A DNA stretch of 45,519 nt from JAWXCB01 sp034440455 (GTDB lineage Bacteria; Bacteroidota; Bacteroidia; Chitinophagales; CAIOSU01): positions 1 through 45,519 of the forward strand of contig JAWXCB010000100.1 in NCBI GenBank assembly GCA_034440455.1, read 5' to 3'. The position numbers and the translations under genes are program-made. The stretch's first letter is position 1; each line of letters opens with the position of its first letter. The notes beneath the pieces are model-generated. The model had not been told where the DNA came from. It saw nothing but the letters and a program-made list of their open reading frames with translations, and searched no databases. Of this stretch, positions 9,281 through 16,313 are shown one piece after another.

Positions 9281-9982
9281 TCATTTACTATTTAGAACAG
9301 GAATGTACCGAGCAATAGTTGGATTGCTCTTGAGATAATATCTGTTGGCGCGAATGACTTGACCCGAAATTATTTCTGCAATGAAGGTGATTTGGTAGGG
9401 CTTAGAAGTATCGTAAACTAATACTTTATCAAAGGTGGAAAATTGATTCTTTAAATTTCTCAAACCCGCCTTGTATCTATAAGCTATCTCTGAAGCGGGC
9501 AGTCCATGCCCGCCTGTCTTTAGCCGAATGCGCACCCTTTCTACACATGATTTTGCATTAGGCATAAAAAAGAAAACCAAATAAGTGAGGAAGCCGTTTT
9601 CTTTTGCTTCAGTCACAAACTCCAGGTGTTCGAGTAAATGAAGATTTGTTTCAAAAGCAAAATGCTTTTTTTCTTTTATCGCTTTATTATAAGGGACAAT
9701 TTTGGAGTTGGGTTTTTCGATTTTCCCTATTTTATTTATTTCATCAATAAATTTTTTCAGCACATAATCAACGTGGCTTTTGCTATATGTAGGGATTTTG
9801 TATTTAGTAAGATGTTCCTGCAATTCGCGGTCAGACTTCCCCAGAATTTTCTTTGCTTCAACCCATTTGTAACAGTCCTTAACATCAGGGATTTCAGCGG
9901 TAAGCGGTATGATTGACTCATAATCCGGTTTCATCAGCGTAGTTAAAGTCAGATATAGTTCTCCTGCTTCTGTGGTTGTCAT
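9281..9982 (-). CDS. Zeta-toxin-like protein lacking a P-loop, with possible N-terminal HTH
   Basis: Residues 105-205 closely follow the C-terminal half of zeta-type kinases (predicted ABC-type ATPases, COG4185 type). The matches are FAFETN at 108-113, a strand-rich YLVFFFMPNAKSCVERV, R-x-K-x-GGHGLP at 153-162, YRYKAGLRNL at 168-177 and VYDTS. The upstream ~105 residues do not contain the expected GxNGAGKS/T nucleotide-binding loop. They hold a stretch resembling an excisionase-type HTH (KWVEAKKILGKSDRELQEHL then KIPTYSKSHVDYVLKKFIDEI, about 39-82). The gene starts 9 bases after the ORF6N stop and is probably co-transcribed with it. Without a P-loop the kinase reaction (UDP-N-acetylglucosamine phosphorylation in zeta toxins) is unlikely. 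The HTH reading is inference. Confidence 0.6.
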   Translation of the reverse strand: MTTTEAGELYLTLTTLMKPDYESIIPLTAEIPDVKDCYKWVEAKKILGKSDRELQEHLTKYKIPTYSKSHVDYVLKKFIDEINKIGKIEKPNSKIVPYNKAIKEKKHFAFETNLHLLEHLEFVTEAKENGFLTYLVFFFMPNAKSCVERVRIRLKTGGHGLPASEIAYRYKAGLRNLKNQFSTFDKVLVYDTSKPYQITFIAEIISGQVIRANRYYLKSNPTIARYIPVLNSK

Positions 9983-9991
9983 TATCGGATA

Positions 9992-10504
9992 TTACTTTTT
10001 AAATCCTATCCAGTTACGGTTTTTCCAATCATCTAATTTTTGCTTTTCGTGTAACAGTAGGTCAAGGGCTTCATAGACATCGGCAAACTGGCGGTTGTAT
10101 TTGCGTTCCAATTTTTTCAGCTTGTCGGTTAAATCTTTGTGCGAAAGGGCATACTGCCGGATGAACACAAACGCCCGCATGATGGTGATGTTTACATCAA
10201 TGGCTTTGGGGCTGTTGAGTACGCTGGAAAGCATTGCCACGCCCTGCTCAGTGAAGACAAAGGGAAGGTATTTGGTGTATTTTCCCCTTCCTTTTTCTAA
10301 GGTCGCTGATTGCGTCCTTAGAGCGTTGTATTCATCCCGCTTCAGTTCAAACATGAAATCGGAAGGGAAGCGTTTAATGTTGCGCCTTACGGCTTCTTTC
10401 AGCCGCTTGGTTTCGGTTTCATATAGTTCGGCAAGGTGAAAGTCGAGCATTACCTTTTGCCCGCGCACTTCAAAGATTTTTTGCTGAATGATTTGGAGTT
10501 GCAT
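9992..10504 (-). CDS. ORF6N domain-containing (phage-type regulatory) protein
   Basis: The 170-residue protein carries the ORF6N domain at about residues 4-95: VRGQKVMLDFHLAELY, VRRNIKRFPSDFMFEL and YLPFVFTEQGVAMLSSVL with a following Asn-Ser-Pro-Lys-Ala. A basic coiled helix follows (KDLTDKLKKLERKYNRQF). ORF6N proteins occur in phages and integrative elements and are thought to bind DNA or regulate element genes; the exact role is unknown. It lies between the recombinase remnant and the zeta-like gene on the same strand with short gaps, consistent with one element operon. Confidence 0.9.
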   Translation of the reverse strand: MQLQIIQQKIFEVRGQKVMLDFHLAELYETETKRLKEAVRRNIKRFPSDFMFELKRDEYNALRTQSATLEKGRGKYTKYLPFVFTEQGVAMLSSVLNSPKAIDVNITIMRAFVFIRQYALSHKDLTDKLKKLERKYNRQFADVYEALDLLLHEKQKLDDWKNRNWIGFKK

Positions 10505-10542
10505 ATTATTTTTTAGTGTTTTAGAGTTGCAGTTTTGCGCCC

Positions 10543-11592
10543 TTAGACTAATTCGAGTATTATTTTATCTGCGGCTTCCCGTTTTGTCTTGTCAATCACT
10601 TTAGCGTAAATCTGTGTGGTTTTCAATTCGCGGTGTCCCAGCATTTTTGATACGGTGTAAATGTCTGTTCCGTTGCTTAGTTGCAGCGTGGCGTATGTAT
10701 GCCTGAAACAATGAAAGGTAATCTCCTTAGTTATTCCGGCTGCTCCTATCCATTGGTAAAGGTGCTTATTGTGATATGCTGAATAAGTAAGCCCTTCAAA
10801 TACTTTATCAGTCGGCTCTTTGCGTTCACCTAATAAACTGAAAGCCTGTTCGGAAATAGGCAATACTTCAACCCCTTTCGTTTTTTGCTGTATGAAGTGA
10901 ATGAAATAGCCTTGCCCCTCAACGTATTCAATTTCACCCCAAACCAGTTTTTGAATATCCCAAAATCTTTTCCCCGTAAGTGCTGAAAACAGGGCTGCAC
11001 GTTTCAGCAAGGGATTGACACAATCTGTTTTTACCAGCCTGTTCAGTTCTTCAAGGGTTAAATAATTACGCTGGGTTTCGGCTGGCTTAATCGGTTTAAT
11101 CCTTGCGTTCAGGTCGCTTTGCAAATAGCCGTCTTTATAGGCTTGCTTCAATGCAGCTTTCAGTTTGTTGAAGTAAGACAAAGTTGAATTTTGTGAAAGT
11201 GTTGCCTTGTCGCTCTTATTGCTTCTTACAGTTTGCAAATACTCTTTGAAATCATTGCAAAACTTTTCGTTGATGTCGGCAAACTTCAAATTGCCATTGG
11301 TGAATGTTTCAAGATAGCGGAACGCTGAAACCCAGTTATCGTGGTTTGATGCTTTCCGCTTGTCTGTTAATTGCTTGAAATATTCCACAAAGGAACATTC
11401 CCCCCGTTCCTTAATTCTTAGCTGTTCCTTTTCGTAACCTGTATAAATTTCAGGCTTGTTCAGTTCGTTATCTTTTTTCTGCCTTATCTGTTCGGCAAGT
11501 TGCAGCGTTTCTTTATTGTGCTGCTTGTCAATCGAATTGCTGGTTTTATCAAAAATGTAAAGCCCTAAAAATTCCCTTCGGGTAGGTTTGAA
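10543..11592 (-). pseudogene. Tyrosine recombinase (integrase), 5' truncated
   Basis: The coding frame runs from 11592 without an ATG, bounded by TAG at 11593-11595. It begins at KPTRREFLGLYIFDK, a motif that in related Bacteroidota integrases lies well inside the N-terminal arm-binding domain, so roughly the first 30-40 residues are missing. A GTG at 11388 could still start a 281-residue protein with the SAM-like core-binding domain (1-95) and the full catalytic domain. The catalytic set is present by that numbering: R141, K169, H226, R229, H252 and Y261. R141 sits in TGKRFWDI instead of the usual TGLRxSD. The DNA upstream of the break belongs to another gene (11549-11929). It is called a pseudogene because the N-terminal domain and normal start are lost; residual activity cannot be excluded. 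Confidence 0.8.
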
Positions 11593-11929
11593 CTAAGTAC
11601 AGCTTTCTGCTACGCTTACCAGTGTGGGAGCAACGAAAAAACCAAACAACCCCTTTTCCTAAGTCGCTGGGAACACTAACAAGTTGAACCCGGTAATTTA
11701 TCGGGGTTCCGTTTGCTTGGTAATCCAGTTCAAGGTAAGGGCTTTCGGGCTTTGTATTCGTGGCAATAGAAATACTGCCTGTTTTATTTCCGTTCACGCT
11801 CCAAGTTATCGTACCCCGTTGGTATTGGTTGGGCTTTAAATACCCGTGTTTGTTCAGGAACGAAATGCTTACCGTTTTACATTCATCGTACAGGGTTGGA
11901 AAGGTCGGGAACTTGGCATAGTTAAAATA
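11549..11929 (-). pseudogene. Conserved Bacteroidota hypothetical gene, broken at both ends
   Basis: The open frame begins without a start codon (TAA at 11930-11932, then TAT TTT AAC TAT GCC AAG) and reads NYAKFPTFPTLYDECKTVS, KHGYLKPNQYQRGTITW, YLELDYQANGTPINYRVQLV, GKGVVWFFRCSHTGKRSRKLYL. I recall this pattern from small proteins common in Bacteroidota mobile regions. After RKLYLV the family sequence stops and the frame runs through integrase DNA in the wrong phase to TGA at 11549-11551. A GTG at 11797 gives an 82-residue internal frame only. The 5' end has lost its start and the 3' end is fused out of frame to the recombinase, so it is not expected to be functional. Confidence 0.7.
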
Positions 11930-11942
11930 TTACGTTACTTAA

Positions 11943-12494
11943 TTATTTATGTTGCCTTTCTTTATTTCGTTTTATCATTTCATCTCCATCTTTATAAATC
12001 AATTCTGTAGAAATCCATTTCGATGATGCCACTGATTCAATATTGTTCTCTAGGCATTCTAGATAGTAAATAATTGAAGTGCCAAGAAATAGAAACAGAC
12101 CTCTAAAACCCTCTTGCACTTTATCTGATTTATTAGCTAATAGGTAAGTATAAAAGGGCACTATTTCGGATTTTTTAAGTTCTTTCATTCTTGATTGAAT
12201 AGGAATGCTTTCGAATGTACACTCAAATAATTCGTGAGCAAATGCATTCCGTATATTTCTTATTTTATGTAGGTCATTACATAAACGATTGCTTATCAGC
12301 CCAAGCCTGTATACCAGATTGATTTTAGTACCTAAGTTGGCTAAAGCCCCTTCCAATAATGCATCTTTTCCACTTGAGTTAGGCAATAAATAGGCTTTTA
12401 GTATTCTTGAAAGAGCGACATCAATTATTGATGCTGTTAAGACAACAGTTCCTCTATCGCTTTCTTTATATAGTTCGGAAAAAATAATTTTCAT
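11943..12494 (-). CDS. MltR-like (mannitol repressor family) helical protein
   Basis: The 183-residue all-helical protein carries the family features ELYKESDRGTVVLTASIIDVAL near the start, LGTKINLVYRLGLIS at about 54-68 and LHKIRNIRNAFAH at about 75-87. These are the core of the MltR/DUF4145-like fold, whose characterised member represses mannitol genes in enterobacteria. Here there is no sugar-uptake neighbour. It sits between mnmE and a decayed integrative element, so it is more likely element cargo than a mannitol regulator. The function is therefore not assigned. It has no DNA-binding HTH, as is usual for this family. Confidence 0.75.
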   Translation of the reverse strand: MKIIFSELYKESDRGTVVLTASIIDVALSRILKAYLLPNSSGKDALLEGALANLGTKINLVYRLGLISNRLCNDLHKIRNIRNAFAHELFECTFESIPIQSRMKELKKSEIVPFYTYLLANKSDKVQEGFRGLFLFLGTSIIYYLECLENNIESVASSKWISTELIYKDGDEMIKRNKERQHK

Positions 12495-12673
12495 TCTGTT
12501 CGTTCAATGTTACTTGGTTGGTTCATTTTTATAGTAATTCTGGTCTTGCAATACTATTAAATTAAAAATTTTTAAACCTAAATCATTAAGGAACACGGGG
12601 GTTTAATCTTAGTAAAACGTGCCGGGTTCGCCTTGTATCGCTTCAATGCTTTCAACCTTCGACAAAATATTGA

Positions 12674-14038
12674 TTATTTTCCGATGCAAAACCTCGAAAA
12701 CACAGAATCAAGGACATCGTCATTTACCACCTGCCCAGTAATCTCCCCAAGCGCATCTAATGCGCGTCTGATATCAAGCGCAAGCAGCTCACCGGAAATT
12801 TTTGAATCAAGTCCTGCTAACACATCTTCCAATGCTTGCTTTGAGCGCAGCAATGCTTCGTGATGGCGCGCATTTGTCACCACTACATCATCCGAGGATG
12901 TTTGCTTCACCACTGCTTTGCTGATGAGAGCTTCTTTAATAGGATGCAGGTTCTGCCCGCTTTTGGAAGAAATGAAAATCGTTTCGTCAGTAAAATCAAA
13001 ACTTGTCAAGGCATCTCTCTGCACTAAATCAATTTTGTTGCCGACTAAGAGGAGTGGCGCATTTTCACGATTAAGAATTTTTACATCTTGTAATACTTCT
13101 TCTTTAGTCATGGAAGCAGCATCAAACACATAAATCAGAATACCCGACTGCCTGATTTTTTCATACGTTCTCTCAACTCCGATTTTTTCAATTGCATCCT
13201 GCGCTTCGCGGATGCCGGCAGTATCAATCAGGCGAAACAGGATGCCGTCAATATTCAAGACTTCCTCAATGGTATCGCGTGTGGTGCCGGGAATTTCAGA
13301 TACAATCGCCCGTTCTTCGTTCAGCAAACAGTTGAGCAAAGTGGATTTGCCTGCATTTGGTCTGCCTGCAATGACCACATTCACTCCATGCTTAATGACG
13401 TTGCCAAGTTTGAAGGAATCAATCAGATTTGAGACGTGATCTGTTAGACTTGCAACAAGATTTTTTAATTCCGCGCGGTTGGCAAACTCCACATCTTCTT
13501 CGCTGAAATCCAATTCGAGTTCAATGAGCGCAGCGAAGTCAATCAATTGTTGCCGCAACTCTTTTATCTTTTGCGAGAATCCCCCGCGCATCTGGTTGAT
13601 TGCGGCTTTCCGCGCTGCTTCTGAGTTGGAGGAAATCATATCGGCAACAGCTTCTGCCTGCGACAAATCCAATTTGCCATTGAGAAATGCACGCTGGGTA
13701 AACTCGCCAGGCTTTGCAGTACGCACACCTTTTTCCACGAGCAGCTCTATGATTCGCTGTATAATGAAAGGAGAACCGTGACAGGATATTTCCACTACAT
13801 CTTCGCCTGTGTAGGAATGAGGTGCGCGAAAAATTCCAATCACCACTTCATCAATATCCTGCTTTCCATCTGTAATCCAGCCGTGATGTAATGTGTGAGA
13901 AGATTGTTCGGATAATTTTTTACCGCGAAAAACTGTTGAGCAAATATGAATAGAATCATTCCCAGATAGCCGGATTACCGCTATCGCACTAATTCCGGGC
14001 GGGGTTGATGGAGCAACTATGGTTTCTTGAGAGTACAA
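12674..14038 (-). CDS. mnmE: tRNA uridine-5-carboxymethylaminomethyl(34) synthesis GTPase MnmE
   Basis: The 454-residue protein has full family length. The N-terminal folate-binding domain contains PGEFTQRAFLNGKLDLSQAEA (about 110-130). The GTPase domain carries GRPNAGKS at 225-232, the G2/G3 region (EIPGTTRDTIEE, DTAGIRE) and NKID. The protein ends in FCIGK, whose Cys is required in this family. With MnmG it modifies U34 of tRNAs reading split codon boxes. The 3' end is a known integration target for some genomic islands (SGI1 in Salmonella uses trmE/thdF), and here a recombinase remnant lies just downstream. The start MYSQETIVAPSTPPG gives the standard N-terminal strand. Confidence 0.97.
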   Translation of the reverse strand: MYSQETIVAPSTPPGISAIAVIRLSGNDSIHICSTVFRGKKLSEQSSHTLHHGWITDGKQDIDEVVIGIFRAPHSYTGEDVVEISCHGSPFIIQRIIELLVEKGVRTAKPGEFTQRAFLNGKLDLSQAEAVADMISSNSEAARKAAINQMRGGFSQKIKELRQQLIDFAALIELELDFSEEDVEFANRAELKNLVASLTDHVSNLIDSFKLGNVIKHGVNVVIAGRPNAGKSTLLNCLLNEERAIVSEIPGTTRDTIEEVLNIDGILFRLIDTAGIREAQDAIEKIGVERTYEKIRQSGILIYVFDAASMTKEEVLQDVKILNRENAPLLLVGNKIDLVQRDALTSFDFTDETIFISSKSGQNLHPIKEALISKAVVKQTSSDDVVVTNARHHEALLRSKQALEDVLAGLDSKISGELLALDIRRALDALGEITGQVVNDDVLDSVFSRFCIGK

Positions 14039-14049
14039 GTTGTAATGTG

Positions 14050-14074
14050 AAGTTTTAAGTTGTAAGCTCTAAGT
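14050..14074. repeat. Inverted repeat, left arm, flanking the four-helix-bundle gene
   Basis: AAGTTTTAAGTTGTAAGCTC and the following TAAGT match the reverse complement of 14421-14446 with one mismatch in 25 bases. The stop codon of the enclosed gene (14069-14071) lies inside this arm. Shorter TAAGTTTTAAG copies follow at 14070-14080. Confidence 0.8.
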
Positions 14075-14419
14075 TTTAAGTTTTTCCATGAAAGAATGAA
14101 GCATCTTCTTTTCTTCGTCAATCTTATTTAATAACTCTTCTGTTTCGCTGCCGAAAAATTTTAGCTCTTTACAAACTATCACTTGCACTTCAAGTTCAAA
14201 TGTTGACCCAAGAGCTATTTCAAGAAATCGCCTAAAATCAGTTTGGCTTTTTCTCGAAACTCCCTCCGCTATATTTGAAACAATGGAAACAGCAGCCCTT
14301 CTCATTTGCGATGACAACCCGAATTGTTCAGACTTTGGCAATTTATCAGACAGGAGATAAATAAGTTTTACTATCTCAATTCCTTTTAGCCAAACTTTCA
14401 AATTCTGATAATTCTGCAT
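14069..14419 (-). CDS. Four-helix bundle protein (23S rRNA intervening-sequence / S23 family)
   Basis: The 116-residue helical protein has the S23/IVP hallmarks NLKVWLKGIEIVKLIYLL, SEQFGLSSQMRRAAVSIVSNIAEG (about 41-63) and the FLEIALGSTFELEVQ helix. Family members were first found encoded in intervening sequences of 23S rRNA, and in Bacteroidota they are scattered among ordinary genes. They form pentamers in known structures; the biological role is unsettled. The gene is bounded on both sides by a 25-base inverted repeat. Its start lies directly beside the right arm and its stop lies inside the left arm, so the unit looks like a discrete inserted cassette between mnmE and gldB. Confidence 0.9.
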   Translation of the reverse strand: MQNYQNLKVWLKGIEIVKLIYLLSDKLPKSEQFGLSSQMRRAAVSIVSNIAEGVSRKSQTDFRRFLEIALGSTFELEVQVIVCKELKFFGSETEELLNKIDEEKKMLHSFMEKLKT

Positions 14420-14420
14420 G

Positions 14421-14446
14421 ACTTAAAGCTTACAACTTAAAACTTA
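14421..14446. repeat. Inverted repeat, right arm, flanking the four-helix-bundle gene
   Basis: ACTTAAAGCTTACAACTTAA and the following AACTTA are the inverse of 14050-14074 (24 of 25 positions). The final bases supply the TAA stop of gldB (14444-14446), so the repeat overlaps the end of a conserved gene. Confidence 0.8.
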
Positions 14447-15472
14447 GAAGAGATTCCTCGCAGGCTTATATCCTGATTTAACAAGCATCTCTTGCGGCTC
14501 TATTTTCAATAACTCCTCGAATTTGGTATCAGGATATTTCTTTACATACGCTCGCACGATACGCCAGCCCAACCACGAACCGATATTTCCGGGCGCTTCG
14601 CGCGGCATTCCTGATGCTGAAGGCCCTGGAGAAATGTATTGTCTGTTTTGCAGCATGTCAGTCGAATAAAGCAGTTGCTTGTCCACGAAAAATTTCCAAA
14701 TCTCCGGCTCGCTCATCATGCACCATTGAATATCCTCCGGGTTGTAGCCGATTTTTTTATAGTCTTCTGCATCGGGCATCAGCAGGTCGGTGAAGTGCAA
14801 CGCGATTCCCTTCGCAATCATTTGACTGAGGACGGTATTGTCTTTCGGCTCAATTTGAAAGTGTTGCGTGGCAAGCGCTTTCACACTGTTGGCGACAAGA
14901 TATTCCGATGAGAATTTCTCGTACATATACCTCGGATAGAGGTCAGTATAATATTTGAAATTCTCGCCCAGGTGCATGTCAAGTCCGATGCCAAGATAGA
15001 GCGTATCAAACGTGATAGCAGAATAACTGAAATTGGAGAGGAACGTCACCACTTGCGGAAGCGGCTTCTCGGGAAAATAATATTTGAAATAGCGTAACGC
15101 TTGCTCCAACTTTTTTTTATAAGGTGAAAAATCGCTGAACACTTTTTCGCAACTGTCACGCACTTCCTGCACATAGGGGTCGTTCAGATATTTTGCGAGG
15201 TTTTCAATCGTTTGTTCAGGCTGCTTTTTGTAATCACCCAAACTGAGAATGTTCGTTACATAAAACGAAAGAAAGTCGTCATACTTCTCATTCATCACGC
15301 GAAATTTCGCGCCTAAACTATCCGTGCCGAGTTGAAATAATACAAGGTCGAGGCGCTTCACCGGAAGATTTATCTCCGCGTCAGGCAGGCTTACATTTTT
15401 CCTATTATTGCACTTGCATGACGGCAGCAAAAACAGCGTCACCAAAATCAAAAATCCTTTTATCAAATTCAT
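14444..15472 (-). CDS. gldB: Gliding motility lipoprotein GldB
   Basis: The 342-residue lipoprotein has signal peptide 1-18 with lipobox LPSC and lipidated C19. The family body is clear: VKRLDLVLFQL, FLSFYVTNIL, TFLSNFSYSAITFDTLYLGIGLDMHLG (about 140-170) and a C-terminal PREAPGNIGSWLGWRIV. GldB is an outer-membrane-associated lipoprotein required for gliding and T9SS-dependent functions in flavobacteria and is related at a distance to zinc-peptidase-like folds. Neighbours nadE and an outer-membrane barrel match the usual gld context in Bacteroidota. Its start is only 9 bases from the divergent barrel gene. The last codon and stop overlap the inverted repeat of the S23 cassette. Confidence 0.93.
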   Translation of the reverse strand: MNLIKGFLILVTLFLLPSCKCNNRKNVSLPDAEINLPVKRLDLVLFQLGTDSLGAKFRVMNEKYDDFLSFYVTNILSLGDYKKQPEQTIENLAKYLNDPYVQEVRDSCEKVFSDFSPYKKKLEQALRYFKYYFPEKPLPQVVTFLSNFSYSAITFDTLYLGIGLDMHLGENFKYYTDLYPRYMYEKFSSEYLVANSVKALATQHFQIEPKDNTVLSQMIAKGIALHFTDLLMPDAEDYKKIGYNPEDIQWCMMSEPEIWKFFVDKQLLYSTDMLQNRQYISPGPSASGMPREAPGNIGSWLGWRIVRAYVKKYPDTKFEELLKIEPQEMLVKSGYKPARNLF

Positions 15473-15481
15473 TATAAAACG

Positions 15482-16213
15482 ATGCAGCTAAGAAACGCTA
15501 AAAATAACAAATTGCTGTACAGCGCATTGACGTTGTTCTTCTCGTTCGTATTGGTTTTTCCCTCCATTGCGCAAACAACTGTGCAATTCGGGCTGAATGC
15601 AAACCCCATGCTTTCATGGATGAAGGCGGATGCCTCTGAAATAGAAAAAGGGAAGATGCGTGGCGCCTTTGAATTTGGACTTCAGAGCGACATCAACTTC
15701 ACGGATAACTATATTCTTTCCACCGGAATTTCGCTGACGTTGGTGGGCGGCAATCTTGATTACACCGATTCGATGCTGATGCGCTTATACCAAAACGATA
15801 CTGCGCGGTTTGCCGGAACTACGAGCGCAACATTCAAACTTCAGTACATCAACATCCCATTGATTTTTAAAATGCGCAGCAATGAAATCGGTAAGTTTCG
15901 CTTCTATGGCGGGCTGGGCATTGTTCCGGGTTTTCGTTACAAAGCGCGCGTAGATGCTGAAAATAGTGGAACGCAGATTTTTGAAAATGAAAACATCGTG
16001 AAAAATAAAGACCAGACTGGCGGGGTTTTTCAATCCACTGTTTTTAATATGAGCCTGCATGTGGAGGGAGGTATGGAATTTCCGTTTAGCGACAAAACTG
16101 CGCTCGTTGCCGGAATCTTTTATCGCAATGGTTTTGTGAATGTGGTGGATGATGGCGATGAAGATAAAATCGCGTTGAATAGTCTGGGATTAAGAATCGG
16201 AATTTTATTCTGA
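15482..16213 (+). CDS. Outer-membrane beta-barrel protein (PorT-like)
   Basis: The 243-residue protein has a signal peptide ending near SIAQ (residue 31). About ten amphipathic strands with aromatic ends follow (FGLQSDINFTDNYILSTGISL, FKLQYINIPLIFKMR, FYGGLGIVPGFRYKARV), and the last residues LGLRIGILF form the C-terminal barrel strand. The layout fits the outer_membrane beta-barrel/PorT-like family. PorT belongs to the T9SS assembly set, but this family has many general members, so the specific role is uncertain. It sits divergently from gldB and 100 bases before nadE. Confidence 0.8.
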   Translation: MQLRNAKNNKLLYSALTLFFSFVLVFPSIAQTTVQFGLNANPMLSWMKADASEIEKGKMRGAFEFGLQSDINFTDNYILSTGISLTLVGGNLDYTDSMLMRLYQNDTARFAGTTSATFKLQYINIPLIFKMRSNEIGKFRFYGGLGIVPGFRYKARVDAENSGTQIFENENIVKNKDQTGGVFQSTVFNMSLHVEGGMEFPFSDKTALVAGIFYRNGFVNVVDDGDEDKIALNSLGLRIGILF

Positions 16214-16313
16214 TGATAACTCGCTCGCTCTCAAAACCTCACCCCGCCCCTCTCCCAAGGGAGAGGGAGTCCGAACGCTATCACTTTATATCGGAGGAGA
16301 AGATTATCATACT

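Noticed and set aside
12495..12673. Possible attachment repeat or small gene between MltR-like gene and mnmE
   Set aside because: No second copy of the mnmE 3' end or other repeat was found in the window, and no frame shows protein-like composition.
12633..13781. Several plus-strand ORFs opposite mnmE
   Set aside because: They are antisense shadows of a strongly conserved gene with no recognisable protein features.
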